Of a stretch of 64,000 nucleotides of DNA, positions 1 through 11,945 are shown one piece after another. The stretch comes from Purpureocillium takamizusanense (lineage: Eukaryota > Ascomycota > Sordariomycetes > Hypocreales > Ophiocordycipitaceae). The notes under the pieces are model-generated. The model ran no database searches. It was not told where the DNA came from and saw only the letters and a program-made list of their open reading frames with translations. The stretch covers positions 992,001 through 1,056,000 of the forward strand of contig NC_063077.1 of assembly GCF_022605165.1 (NCBI RefSeq). The letters run 5' to 3'. The number at the start of each line of letters is the position of its first letter. Within the stretch, counting starts at the first letter, position 1. A program made the translations under genes and the position numbers.

Positions 1-541
1 TGTAATCGACCCAAGCGTCACGTTACCGGAATTCCCTTTGTGTACTCTAGCATTGTAGATACAAGAACTCGAGGCGGCAGACGTCAGTCTCCGCTATACC
101 CAATCCACCGAAACTTTTCTGTGTGTAGAGACGCTTTGGTTCATAATTTGGTGCAACTAAATGTTTACCATGGTTGGACGCGCATGCGGTGGAAGTGAAG
201 CCGGAGACCCGGCGACACTGGAGGCAGTGTCGGCTCCTGGCGTCCGCGTATATTGCGAGCGGAAAGAACGTAGACAGGCATCTTCAAACAGGATGCAGAG
301 GATTACCACAACTAGTCAGTTTGAAGTGTGATCGATACGCGCGCAGGGCAGCCTAAGCTAACCCTCGGCTGTTTTTTACGCTACGATTGTCTAAACATAA
401 CAAGACCGGCGCAGCAGAATACAAGAAAACAAATAGGGGCCGTCAAACTCCTCCAGCAATGCTCATGCCTCGTCGCCTCGACGCCGTCATATAGCCGTCT
501 GTCGCCATGCCTCTCTCTCTCTCTGACCTGGGCCGAGCATT
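1..541. other. Left-edge region without a recognised gene
   Basis: I see no conserved coding sequence here. The last part probably contains the 3' untranslated region of the Ubc13 gene, whose stop codon is at 542-544. A short TC run lies near 510-525. Any gene starting left of the window edge cannot be judged. Confidence 0.5.
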
Positions 542-1240
542 CTATGGCTGCGCATACTGCTTGGTCCACTCCTTTGCCGTGGCGATGGCCGCCTGCTCGT
601 CCTCCTTCCAACTCTTGGCGACGTCGGCGGCGAGAGGGTCGTCAGGGTTGGGGGCGCCGAGAAGAGCCTGGATGGACAGGAGGATAGTCCGGATTTGCAG
701 CGCGGGGGACCAGTTGTCTGTGTGCGCACGTGTCAGCTATGCGCGCGCCCCAGGGAATATCGGGGAGCGGAGAGCGGCGAGACGGACTCTTCAGAACATC
801 GAGGCAGATGCGGCCTAGCTTGTCCACGTTGGGGTGGAAAATCTTGGTCAAGAAGCGGATCTTGGGGGGTGTCATGGGGTAGTCATCGGGGAGGAAGAGC
901 TCGAGCTTGAAGATGCCGCCTGTACAGTGTCAGCGACTGCCCTTCAGACCGTCGCGTGGGGACTCCTCGTTCGCGACGACGGGGCGACCGACCTTCGTAG
1001 GGCGACTGGGCGGGCCCGTGAATTTCGACATCAAAGTAGCGGAGGTTATCTTCGTGAGGGACGGCGCTGATTCCGGGGACCCTGCAGGCACGAAGCAAAA
1101 CCTCGTCAGTCGGGTGGCCAGGCGCCAGGGCTTGCGCGCACCATAAAGAAGGCGGACCGGGAAAGGGTGGGGGTTCAAAGTGCATACGGCTCGGCCATGA
1201 GGCGCTCCGTCTCCTTCACGATGCGCTTAGGGAGAGCCAT
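542..1240 (-). CDS. ubc13: Ubiquitin-conjugating enzyme E2, Ubc13 type
   Basis: Four exons: 1240-1188, 1081-993, 919-788 and 717-542, giving 149 residues, the normal Ubc13 length. The protein starts [18 protein letters not shown], continues with the E2 block around [15 protein letters not shown] and reaches the catalytic motif [16 protein letters not shown], with the active-site cysteine at about residue 86. After the last intron come [15 protein letters not shown] and a C-terminus ending [10 protein letters not shown]. Ubc13 works with an Mms2/Uev partner to build lysine-63-linked ubiquitin chains, classically on PCNA in error-free post-replication repair. Those roles come from family knowledge. 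The start is fixed by the conserved N-terminus, and all three introns have GT and AG ends. It diverges from the WDR59-like gene to its right. Confidence 0.95.
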
Positions 1241-2443
1241 TTCGGCCTGTAATGGTGAAGAGGCCCAATGGACCGCGCAGCCAAGCCGGGCTCGTGGGAG
1301 GGAAAGAGGAGCGGCTCAGGGAAAATCCGCTCAGGCGGCAGGCGCTGCGAAGGGGTGCTCGGGGCCAGAGATTGGTGGGGGGGAGACGGCCACGGCGGTC
1401 GATCGAGGGGTGATGCGGGCGAGGTTGAAGTCTGCGGCGGCGGCGGTGACGATGGGAATCAAAAGTGGTGACTCTGGGCCGTGGTGGGAGGGTGATGCGG
1501 CGCGACCGAAGGTGGGGTTCACCCTTGCGACCGGGCCTGTGGGTGCAAGGCGGGCGGAGGTGGTCGCGGGGCTGATGGAGGCCCTGTGCTACAGCGGCCC
1601 AGGGCTCCAGCTTCCATCCTAGGTACTGTACCTCCAGGTGGTGACGGGAGTGTGAGGGGACTGCCCGCCCTGCCCTCCTTGGCACCCTGGAGGTGAGGCG
1701 ATGCGCGGGCAGTGAGCGCGGCACTGCACGGCAGCGCTGGAGGCACCTTGCCCGGCGGCGAGTGTCCAGTGCCGTCGTGCTGAGTGAGGTCCCCAGGCGT
1801 GTTCCAGGCTTCCATTGGGGCTATGATGACAGGGAGCAAGGTCCATCCATGAAGCAGCAGAAGCAAAACCCAATGCGTGGCCGCGAGACCCTACCTACAG
1901 GTAAACGTGACGTGCCTACGTAGTTTGCAGCCATTTAAAGACACATGAAAAGAACGAACCATTTTCAGAAGCATCGACATCCGAGGCCATCCCATGACAT
2001 GTGTGCCCATGGTGTGCCGCTGTCCGGACAGCCACACACCACTGGCACCCGCGAGGTATCATCGCGCCCGGATTCGCGGTGCGGGTACTTCGTACCTGTC
2101 CGCCTGACCGCGCCGGTGCAACGCCCACCAGTTCGGGCGCGGGAGTGGCCTGGAGCTATTCGTCACGCCCGCACCTCCACATCTGACCTCACTTCACCAC
2201 ATCAGCCATCTGCGCGCCCGCGACGCCTGTTCCTCATACCCGGCGGCGACTCGATGGCGCCGGAACGACGACACACGGCGCGTTAGCTTCCCGGCCAACA
2301 AGGCATCGAGGCTACCGACGCCCGCGGGTTGTCGCCGAGAGCTTCGCCGCCGCCGCCGCCGCCGCCGCGCCTGGCTCAGGACTGCAGCGCATGACCAGGC
2401 CGACCATGAGAGCCGTCGCGAGCATCGCGACATACAGCCGCCC
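1241..2443. promoter_or_regulatory. Shared intergenic region between divergent ubc13 and the WDR59-like gene
   Basis: About 1.2 kb lies between the two divergent start codons, so it should hold both promoters and 5' leaders. No open frame in it resembles a known protein. A run of CGC triplets (about 2344-2367) lies within 100 bases of the right-hand start and is probably leader sequence. I could not identify individual factor sites with confidence. Confidence 0.5.
2344..2367. repeat. CGC trinucleotide run in the leader of the WDR59-like gene
   Basis: About eight consecutive GCC/CGC triplets, 80-100 bases upstream of the chosen start codon, probably in the 5' untranslated region. Confidence 0.7.
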
Positions 2444-5400
2444 ATGATGCCGTCCTTTGACCAGCTCACCGACGCGTCCCCCAAGAAGGGCAAGATCATC
2501 AAGTCAGCCTACGACAGCGAGAGCTTCGACTCCGACGGCACCATCCACGTCGAGGGGCTCGTCGGCTCAGCCACCATCTCGCCGTCAGGTCGAGATATCG
2601 CCCTCGCCTCGTACGCACCCCCTGCCCTTTGGCGCATGATACCAGTGCTGACCGCGAGACCAGCCCCGAGGGCTTGGCCATCATTGACCTGGACTCTCCG
2701 TACAACCCGCCGCGCCGCCTCCGCAGCCATGGCATGCCCTGGCTGGTCTGCGATGTGCAGTGGTCTCCATTTGCCATGCGCGACTACTGGGTCGTCTCCA
2801 CGGCCAACCACCGCGCGCTTGTCTGGAACCTCAACCTGAGGGAGGACTCCAACTCGGGCGCCATCGAGCACTCCCTCCAGGGGCACAGCAGGGCCATTAC
2901 TGACGTCAACTTCTCCGCTCACCACCCGGACCTGCTGGCGACGTGCTCCGTCGATGGTTATGTTCACTGGTGGGATCTGCGTCGCCCCAGGCAGCCAGTT
3001 CTCACCTTTTGCGACTGGTTCGCCGGCGCGACGCAAGTCAAGTTCAACCGCCAGGACCCCCACATCCTGGCCTCTGCTCACGATCGCTGGCTCCACGTCT
3101 GGGACGAGCGACGGGCCTGCGAGCCCCTCAAGTCCATCAGCGCGCACACGTCCAAGATCTACGGCATAGACTGGAATCGCACCCGGCCCACCGGCATCGT
3201 CACCTGCTCGCTCGACAAGAGCATTAGGTTCTGGGACTATGGCAAGGACGACGACATGCTGGAGCACGTCATTCACACTGACTTCCCCGTGTGGAGAGCT
3301 CGCCACACGCCCTTTGGCTGGGGCCTTTTGGCCATGCCGCAAAACGAGCCCGGCGATCTCTACCTATATGACCGGCTGTGGAGTGAGGACTCGCCCTTAG
3401 AGGCCACGCCGAAGCCTGTGGCCGTTTTCCCCGGCCACGGCGACCACAAGGCAAAGGAGTTCTTATGGAGAACGCGCGGGGGCATATCCGACGACAACGT
3501 CGACCACCGCGAATTCCAGCTGGTGTCATGGGGCACGGACAACGAGCTCCGACTTCACTGCGTCGACCACAACTTGCTGTCTTCGGTTGGTCATGTCAAA
3601 GACGGCCCGGCGCGGAAGGGATTGAGCCTGACCCGACAGGGTGCTGCATACAAGACGTTCCGTACGGTTGACGACAGCTCAAACCGAGAGCGGAGAGCGG
3701 GAACCATGAAGGGAAGCAGAAGTGGCACCAGCACCCCACACCACAAGCAAAGCGCTCTGACGCTCGGGATGCGCTCCGGCGGTCCCCTGAACCGCCAAAT
3801 GAAGCCAAGCTGGCGAGGCCCGTCCATGAAGGCCAAAGTTGGCACGAACAAGGGCGTCGATAGGAGTCAAGCGCAGCTTGGCTGGATGAAGGGCATCACC
3901 ATGACAAAACGTAAGCCCTCCACGGACGGATCGAGGCGGCATGCGTCCAAAGATGCGAGCATGGTAGGGCACAGCTATCCAGACGATGAGTGGGGCCAAC
4001 CCGATACGATACAAGAGGAACTATTACGCGTGAGCACGCAGATCCCAAAGGTCAAGTGGGAGAACATCGACATGGACAACCTGACGCTCAACGCATCCCT
4101 CACCGGGCCATGGGGTGTCGACGGGGAGCCCATATTCATCAAAGTCAAGATCGACATTCCCGGCGACTACCCCAAGGTGAGGGCACCAAAGTTCCTGATC
4201 GAGAAGACCTCCTTCATGGCGGAGGAAACGCACAAGAGGATCACGCGAGAAATGCACCAACTGGCAGAGCAGTTCCTGCAAAGAAAACAGAACTGCCTTG
4301 AAGTTGCTTTTACGTATCTTCTCGGGGAAGTCGACCTGGAATCCAGCACTACCTTCTTCAAGAACGTGCGAGATCTGGACGACGATCTGGACGGCCTCAG
4401 TGACGAGAGCTCAAGCGAAGAGGACGAAGATATTCCGGCGGGCGGCTCCGCTTCCATGTCCCAGGAACTCGTGCCTCACAGTGAGATTGATACGATACTG
4501 GCGCCGCCGAGCCGGAACATCATCCCACCGTCGCCACGAACGTGCGGTGCTCGCTTCTCCAACGACGGACGACTCGTTAGCTTCTTCCCGTCAAAGGAAG
4601 AAAAGGCTAGAGCCCTGTTCTCGACGTCTGCCGAGCTGTACAGCAAGGAGCGCGCCAAAGGAGAGCCCTTTTTTGCAGGCTTCGGACGTCTCACCTACGA
4701 CCCGCCGTCGCGTCAGAAATACGCGACAGATGAAGCGTCTGCCACAGACGAACTGTCAGACTCGACGGATTCGGATGTCTCTTCGTCGTCGTCAAGTGAC
4801 TCCGAGTCAACATCGATACATAAGATGAGCCTGTGGTATAGGCCCAGCGGCAGCAAGACGTGGAGCGTGGACCGCTCGGTCAGGTCCAGCGGTGGCGGCA
4901 CGGGAGCTGGCACTGGTACAGGCACGGGCACCAGCCGCCGTCGGTTCGGGAGGCCTAGAAACCTCGTAACCATCCACGATCTGCAGGCCGAGCTTCCCTC
5001 CAAGAGAGAGTTCGCGGAGGAGTACGCCATATTTGGCGACGGAGCAGCCGTGTGCGACCACAACGCGAGCGTTGCCGAGAAATACGGGTATGACGATCTT
5101 GTTGACGTCTGGCGATACCTTGCGCTGTTGCTCAAGAAGGGGATACCTCTAGAGGTGCTGAGTCGCGACCAGCGAAAAGCGTCCATTCTCGTTATAGCGA
5201 GAGATGTTGTACGTGAGCACGACAACCTGGTTAGGGATGTGGTTGGAGGCGACCGCGACCTGCTTGGGCGTGTAAAATGGGGTCAGCACCCGTTGGCGAA
5301 GGAGTTCATCGCGGATCTCTTTGACCACTTCGAGAAGCTCGCGGACGTGCAGATGCTGGCGATGCTGTCGTGCATCTTTAGCGAACCTTCGAGCGACGAC

Positions 5401-6930
5401 GGGGTCGCCTACATCGAGTCTCGCCTACCAGTGGAGGAAACACCACTGACACTTAAAGCGCCATCCTTCTCGCTCGACTACTTCCCCACGGACGCATCTG
5501 CGTGGGGTCTGTACCGAGGGAGCTACAGCAACTCAGCCGCAACGACGCCCGGGGCACTGCACACGCCCCTCCACTACGCTGGATCGCAGGCATCCGACGA
5601 GATCAACTGGGGTGTCGAAGGGCCAAACGGGTCCTACTCGTGTGGCGAGACGCCCCCAGCTAAAAAGTCTTTCCTCGGAGAACAAGACCAGCCATCACCA
5701 ATTTCGAGATCACCAACCAACCGCGGTCTTTTACGTGGCAACACGGGACTGGCATCTGCCTTCGCCGCGGGCTTGCCGCGGTCTTTCACCGGCGGGAGCT
5801 CGTCGTCGCCTCCCAACCAGCCCAAAAAGAAGCCTAGCCCGGCGGAATACATCCTGAACAGCCTCGCTCCCAGCACCGGAAACACAACGCAAGGCAGCGG
5901 GTCCGCCATGGCGGACTCGGCGGGCGCACGGACTTCGGTATCCGATGACGACTACCGCAAGGATGACATGCTGGCCCTGGTTCCGATCAATGTGTCGGTG
6001 ATACTTGAGGACCAATCCATGTTTGACGATGATGGGTGGCTCTCGACGCCACTGTTGGACGTGAACAAGGCCAACACGTTTGCCAACTACCGGTATGCGT
6101 ATGCTGAGATGCTTCAGATGTGGGGCCAGCCGCTGGCGCGGCTCGAGATCATGAAGTTCAACGTCCTCAAGGAGCATCCAGCGGCTGGGGCAGTCGACGG
6201 CAGTTTTCATGAATCGACGACCTTGCACGAGAGCGCAAGCGGGACGGGGGGGCATCACAAGACGGGCTCGTCGCCTATTGTCATGGGGAAGAAGGACCAG
6301 CTGCTGACGCTGCTCGCGTCTGGACGAGGGCTCGACGTTACAGGCATCTGCAGGGTCCACGAGACACAGCTGGAGCCGGCACGGTACACGTCATCGGTGC
6401 CAAAGATTGGCGGCGCCGTGGGCACGTGCGACCGGTGTCATCGGACGCAGACGCAGCTGCAGTGCGTGTACTGCCTGGAGCCGGTGGACGCGCTGTTCCC
6501 GGCTTGCCTGTCGTGCGGCTGCGCCAGCCACGAGTCGTGCTTGGCCGAGTGGCACGCCGCGGGCGAGACGATGTGCCCGGCGGGCGACGAGTGCCCGTGC
6601 GTCGAAGAGGCCTCGAGCGGGCACGTCGAGTCGTGGGCGGCGCTGCAGGGCGCGATGCTCAAGGGGATGGGCAAGGCCCCGGCGCTATCGATGCTGCCGG
6701 CGGCGGCCATAGGGCTCAGCGACGACGAGGACGACGATCGAGGCAAGCCGGGAGGGTGGGAGCGCGTGGAGAAGAACGTGCCAAGCAGGATGCAGGGGGT
6801 GGGCACGGGGGCGCTGTCCCCGGCGACGCTCAGCTTCGGCAGGCTGAAGAAGTCTGCAGGGACGTGGTCGCGGGCGTCGAGCGTGCGGAAGGCGGCGACG
6901 ACAACGACGAGCAAGAGGGGCGGCGGGTGA
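2444..6930 (+). CDS. mtc5: WDR59/Sea3 (Mtc5)-type SEA/GATOR2 complex subunit
   Basis: Two exons, 2444-2610 and 2664-6930, give about 1477 residues. The 53-nt intron joins ISPSGRDIALAS to PEGLAIIDLDSPYNPPR, which restores the conserved first beta-propeller strand. In order come WD40 repeats (about 60-420, with blocks such as LQGHSRAITDVNFSAHHPD and SISAHTSKIYGIDWN), a basic low-complexity linker, an RWD domain (about 515-620, starting WENIDMDNLTL), a long serine- and acid-rich middle, and a C-terminal cysteine-rich RING-like domain (about 1308-1375, starting CDRCHRTQTQLQCVYC). WD40, then RWD, then RING is the signature of WDR59/Sea3, a vacuolar-membrane scaffold that regulates TORC1 through the Npr2/Npr3 module. 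Those roles are family knowledge. The start is the first ATG of an ATGATG pair; using the second would remove one residue. Confidence 0.93.
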
Positions 6931-7316
6931 GTGGAGGAGTAATACGAGTGAGAAGTGGAGGTGGGCGACTGTGCCTACAAGTGTATAATGTCTTGTACGT
7001 GTGATTGTGGACGGAGTCTTGCGGGTTTCCATGTTGTGGTTTATACATCATTTATATACCTATGTAGTGAGTGGGTGGGTGGATGGCATGGGGGCATCAA
7101 TGCCCTGTATACCAGCGCGTAAGGATAATGGTAAAGCTCCCCTCGGGTCTCAAATACAAGATGATGGAGAAGAAGAAGACACCTTCCAACGTACCATGAG
7201 GAAGGGGGGCCGTTCAAGTATAGGCCTGTATATGTACCTCCGGAGCCGGCTGCCTGTCTACCTGTTCCTCTCTTTTCTGGGCCTGTCCCCAAGCTAGCAC
7301 CCCACCCCTCCCCCTT
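6931..7316. other. Convergent 3' spacer
   Basis: 386 bases between two stop codons of genes facing each other. It should contain both 3' untranslated regions. T- and A-rich stretches near 7030-7070 could carry polyadenylation signals, but none is certain. Confidence 0.5.
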
Positions 7317-8968
7317 TCACTTCTTGATTTGGTTGAGCAGGGGACGGCCCTCGTCCAGGCGCGTCAGGTTCTCGAGGATCAGGCCGGCGATGCGGTCGAT
7401 GATGCCGGTCGACTGCCAGGCGACGTGCGGGGTGATGAAGACGTTGGGGGCGGTCCACAGCGGGTGGTCGGCGGGCAGGGGCTCCGGGTCGGTGACGTCG
7501 AGGGCGGCGCCGCGAAGGGAGCCGTCGCGCAGGGCGTCGACGAGGGCGAGGGAATCGACGATGGGGCCGCGGGCGATGTTGCACAGGAACGGCGGGGGGC
7601 GGCGCATCGCCTTCTGTCCCGTGGTGCTCTCGCTACCGGTGGCGGCGGCGGCGGCGGCGGCGGTAGTGGTCGCCGAATCGACGCCAGCAACGCCAGCGGC
7701 AACGTCGCGCATGAGGTCAAACTCGCGGCGGCCGACGAGCCCGCGGGTCGAGTCGGAGAGGGGCACGGCGAGGACGAGCAGGTCGACGCCGAGGCGGAGC
7801 ATGTCGGCGAGTGCGGCGGCGGGGTCGTCCTCGCCGTGGAACCAGCGCGAGGGGATGACGCCGTCCGGGTCGCCGGTGCCGGGGACGGCGTAGGAGCCCG
7901 GGTCGAGGCGGCGCGAGGCGGGCGTGGGGCGCGGGCGGCGCGTGTAGGCGACGACGTCCATGCCGAGGGCGCGGCCGAGCTGTGCGCAGTGGCGGCCGAT
8001 GGCGCCGTAGCCGAAGACGGCCCTTTTTTTTTGTTGCCGCGAGAGTTAGCTAGATGCCATGCGGGGCGCAGGCGAGTGATGAGGGAGACGATCGATGGTG
8101 ATGTGATGATGATGAGGGCGCGAGAGAGAGTGTGTGAGGGGGAGGGGAAGAGAGCACTTACATGCGCCGGCCCATGGAGTCGGTGACGGGGTGGTCGGCG
8201 ACGCGGGCGGACCAGTGCCTCTGCAACTGCTGCTGCTTGTAGACGTCAAAGTGGTGCTCCGAGGCGAGCCAGGAGGCGATGACCCATTCGGCGATCTGGG
8301 GGCTGTTGTTGTTGTTGTTGGCAGTCAGCACAGCCATCCATATATCCGTCTATCCGTGCGTCCATTCCATCCGTCTCATACACATATATACAATGTATAC
8401 TGTACGTACGGTCCGGTACAAGTATCACGTAGTATAGCCAGGACCCCCTCCCCCCGCGGGAGAGAGAGAGAGAGAGAGAGAAAGAGAGGCCGGGACAGGT
8501 ACGTGAACATGAAAATCAAGACGGAAAAAGGGGGGGGGGGAGAACTCACGCGTGGCAGCCGCTCCCCGAGCAAAACACGACCCGGGGGTCCCGATACTTG
8601 TCATGCCCGACCCAGCGGTCCGAGCCGGCCGAGATGAGCTGCACGAAGCGCACGTCGGGGATGGCGGCGGCGGCGGCGGGCGGGTAGGCGCACAGCATGG
8701 TGACGCCGTCGAGGACCTCGGGCGGCAGCGTGTCGGCGCTGGCCAGGTCGCTGCGCAGGGGGTCGAAGCCCGCAATCTCCCACCGCACCGACAGCTGCGG
8801 GAAGCGCGCCGCCAGCGCGTCGAGGAAGCCCGGGGGCGGCGGCTGCGGGACGTGGATGAGGAGCTTGTCGCGGGCGGTGATGTTGCCGCCGGTGCTGCCC
8901 GTGGCCGCTGCTGGTGCTGCTGGTGCTGCTCCGCCTCCTCCGTCTGTGTCCGTCACTGGGCCGGCCAT
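7317..8968 (-). CDS. D-isomer-specific 2-hydroxyacid dehydrogenase
   Basis: Three exons, 8968-8550, 8302-8162 and 8022-7317, give 421 residues from the ATG at 8968. The NAD-binding Rossmann block reads AVFGYGAIGRHCAQLGRAL (GxGxxG type). Further on are the catalytic arginine segment LCNIARGPIVDSLALVDALR and the catalytic histidine segment APNVFITPHVAWQS. The enzyme should reduce a 2-keto acid or oxidise a D-2-hydroxy acid with NAD(P); the substrate cannot be inferred. Intron 1 (247 nt) contains a GA/TC microsatellite. The acceptor of intron 2 is preceded by a run of adenines on the coding strand rather than pyrimidines, which is unusual. The frame stays open upstream of 8968 to an ATG at 9424, which would add 152 basic, serine-rich residues; see findings. 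Confidence 0.88.
8461..8480. repeat. AG dinucleotide microsatellite inside intron 1 of the dehydrogenase
   Basis: Ten AG units on the + strand, read as a TC run on the coding strand, close to the intron 5' end. It may act as a pyrimidine-rich intron tract, but that is inference. Confidence 0.8.
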
Positions 8969-10547
8969 GGTGGTGTTGGTGTTGAAGGTGGTGGTGGTGA
9001 TGATGGTGCGTGACTGCTGGGGCGACGGACAAGTCCACGACAACGACGATGCCGACAACGCTTGCGAGGAACGGCGAAAAAAAGGTCGTGACAAGCCGCG
9101 GAGGCGCCGGCGCTGAGGGTGGTGATGGTGCGGGCTGGCGAATTGGTTTCCCTGTCGCGACGCGAGCGCCTGAAAACAAGAAGATGACGATGACAATGAT
9201 TCCACGAGACTGGCGGCGGCGTCAAAAGGCGTGGTGCTTGTCGAGGAGGGTGAGGAAGAGGAGGTGCTGGCGGTGCAGCTGAAGCGTAGCGTCGTTCGCT
9301 TGTTGGAGTTGATGGAGGCGGCGGAGACGCGATATCGGGGGCCGAGGTACGTCGGCCAGAGGGGAAGACGAAGAGACGCGCGGATGGTGCAGCGCGCGAC
9401 TCTTCTGCTGCTCTGGAGGCTCATGGCCCACCACCACGCAAACGACTGGCTTATGTATACAGTATACACTTGATAAACGTGACAATGGTGTGTATACGTA
9501 CGTGGAAGTGAAACTTGGAACATTGACGAGAGTGAGTGTAAGTAAGTAACTAGTGACATGTCCCGATTAGTAGTTACTTGCTCCACGACGCAAGCCCGCC
9601 AGGTCGTCAACCCGCCCTTTTTTGCCATTTTTGCCTCTCCCACTCATTCAAAGAGAGGGAGGGACATGAGCCACAACGCACCAACTACGTTACTACGCTG
9701 TAAAGCTCCGAGGCACACTCACTCACTTTTTCACTCACTCACACACAGGATTCTTTGAGAAAAAAAAAAGGACAATTGCCCCGAGTGAGACAAAAATGGC
9801 AATCGACGTTTTTTTCCTCATCTTGCATCTCCCCCCCCTCCCTCCCCGGATGCAGACATGCTGTGCTCCCCCACCAGCAACACCTTTATTCGTACTTGTA
9901 GTACTCGTCGTCTCCCCCCCATGCTTCGTCGTACAACATGACAAGAACTCCCCCAAGCGAATGAGACCGGGCGAATTGCGGCCAGGAAGGCACCGCAAAC
10001 AAAAAGCAAAAAGGCGTGTTCAAACCTCTCTCCTCTTCTCCTTTCGACCCCCTCTTCCACCCCGCCCCCCCAGCAATGAACGGATCCCGATCGGATCCTT
10101 GGATGTGCGGAGGTGGGGACGGAGTGATGAGGGGCGCGCCTTGGCCCTGACGAAATATGGGGTCCGGCAGACGCCCTGCCCCATGCAGCTAATTACCTTT
10201 TACGCTTCTGCCGGCCCTCTTGCGCTGCGTGCGATGCCATCGTACACCCCCGACTTATACGGCGAGAGCTTGGCCGGAACACACGAGGTGCCAGAGAGGA
10301 GCAGCAAAGGCCCCGAGGGGGATTTGGATTCGATATACGCTTTCTATGCTTAGGCTTCTGTTCAAAAGACAAAGTACCGTTGCTTTCCTCTGTCGACGAG
10401 TAGAGATAGCAATGCAGCGAGCCATCCGTCTCACTCCCACGACACACGCGCGTCCCTCGTACTGTATTCACTCGATGGGCGCCTCTCGCGTTTCAGCATA
10501 CACGCGTCTACCTCCTGTCTACCTCCCTGATATCTCGCGTTGGCGGC
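8969..10547. other. Leader or extension of the dehydrogenase gene and intergenic DNA
   Basis: From 8969 to 9424 the minus strand is an in-frame extension of the dehydrogenase, either a 5' leader or an N-terminal presequence. The rest, to 10547, shows no recognisable gene. The open frames at 9796-10353 on the + strand have low-complexity composition and no conserved block. The region beyond 9424 probably holds the dehydrogenase promoter and the 3' end of the 2EXR gene. Confidence 0.45.
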
Positions 10548-11945
10548 CTACGGCGCCGCCCCGTTCGACACGCCTCGTCCCCGACGTTGCCGCCACTGCC
10601 TTCGCCGAGGCGTCGTCGCCGCCGGTCCATTTCCCGGCGCCGACGCCGATGCCCCGTCCTCGACGTCGCCGAAACCCTCCCACCGCAGTGAAAACGTCAG
10701 TATTCGCTCCACGATGATCCACCGCATCCTGTTCTCCGCTGTGTCCTTGTGCCCGCCCTTGCCCGGGTCTGGGTCTTCCGACGTCGACCATGGCCGTATG
10801 CGCCTCCAGTCGTCCCCGTTCGCCTGTCCTTGTGCCCATGCTGCTGAGTCTGATGCCGCTGATGGAGATGCTGGTGCTGATGCTGAAGAAGAACAAGATG
10901 ATGATGCTGATGCTGGCGGCGGCCAACGCTCTGCCTGCGCCCCCGGATGCTGATGCCACCCCATCCCCCTTGGCCTCTCCCCCCCGCCGCCGCCGCCACC
11001 GTCCCCGTATCGCCCATCCACAAACACCACTTTAGACACCATGGTCGGTCGGCCCCGGTTCAGCTCCCGGCAGTCGGGCTTGCCGCACCGTCCGTGGCGC
11101 AGTACCGCCTTGGTCTCGGGCTCGTCCAAGTCCAGGCTCGCCATCTCCACCACTCCATCGTCCACCCAGTAGCGGAATTGGCGCGCCGTCCTGCGCGCCC
11201 TCACCTCCGCCGGCACGCTCCTGTCGATGGCCACCGGCCCCAGCTCCCACGAGCGGTCCACCTCGCCGACCTTGACGATCCACAGGTCCTCGAGGTTAGG
11301 GAACCACAGCCGATCGAAGGCAACCCGGCCAACGACGGCCCCGGCCTGGGATCCGTCCTCCCCATGCTCCGCCTGCCCTTGACCCATGTGCTGCTGGAGT
11401 GAAAATTGCGGGCTGTGATTGTTGTTGCTGTCGCTGTTGTTGTTGTTGTTGTTGTAGCACGCCGCCAGGTACGCCGAGTACAGAGGCAGCCCGTCGACGC
11501 GCCCGTCATCCGGGAAGCAGTCCCAAAAGGCCAGCCGACGCACGCGCGGGGCCAGCGCCTCGAGGGCCCGCGCCCTGCCTTCCTTATGGTCTGAGATGCT
11601 CGCATCGCAGACGATGATGTCGCGCGAAAAGTCCACGTGCGAGCCCCGGCCGGCCGGCTCGTACCCGTGCCGTGACTCGGCCCGCGCCTCGGCATTGAGC
11701 TGCGTCACGGCCGGCAGCGGATACGCCCCCGCCCGGTGCACGAGGTCGTCGAGAATCACCACGCGGGGTTCCGTTGCGCAGGCCCATATCTTGAGGCGTA
11801 GCTCCGCCGGCAGCAGCGCGAACTTGGAGTGCAGCTCTGGCTCAGACGCCGGCTCGGCCTTGGCTGTGCGGCCCGGCAGCCTTGTCGTCGTCGTCGTCGT
11901 CGTCGTCACTGTCGGTGTAAGCGGGCGCTCCGCCGTCAAAGCCAT
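10548..11945 (-). CDS. 2EXR domain-containing protein
   Basis: Single exon, 465 residues. After a threonine-rich N-terminus, the block FALLPAELRLKIWACATEP (about residues 42-60) matches the 2EXR/F-box-like motif common in large fungal families, followed by ILDDLVHR and a leucine- and tryptophan-rich body. Low-complexity stretches include an asparagine run near residues 165-178, a glycine run near 315 and a serine- and alanine-rich segment near 345-370. The C-terminus is arginine-rich. The biochemical role of 2EXR proteins is largely unknown; they are often unassigned accessory genes in Pezizomycotina. The start is the first ATG of the frame. It is followed on the same strand, well separated, by the alpha/beta hydrolase. 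Confidence 0.8.
   Translation of the reverse strand: MALTAERPLTPTVTTTTTTTTRLPGRTAKAEPASEPELHSKFALLPAELRLKIWACATEPRVVILDDLVHRAGAYPLPAVTQLNAEARAESRHGYEPAGRGSHVDFSRDIIVCDASISDHKEGRARALEALAPRVRRLAFWDCFPDDGRVDGLPLYSAYLAACYNNNNNNSDSNNNHSPQFSLQQHMGQGQAEHGEDGSQAGAVVGRVAFDRLWFPNLEDLWIVKVGEVDRSWELGPVAIDRSVPAEVRARRTARQFRYWVDDGVVEMASLDLDEPETKAVLRHGRCGKPDCRELNRGRPTMVSKVVFVDGRYGDGGGGGGGERPRGMGWHQHPGAQAERWPPPASASSSCSSSASAPASPSAASDSAAWAQGQANGDDWRRIRPWSTSEDPDPGKGGHKDTAENRMRWIIVERILTFSLRWEGFGDVEDGASASAPGNGPAATTPRRRQWRQRRGRGVSNGAAP

Noticed and set aside
2509..3342. Long minus-strand open frame of 277 codons
   Set aside because: It is antisense to the WD40 region of the WDR59-like gene, whose frame is strongly conserved; the antisense protein has no motif.
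9796..10353. Plus-strand open frame of 185 codons
   Set aside because: Proline, cysteine and leucine low-complexity start, no conserved motif, and it lies where 3' or leader sequence is expected.
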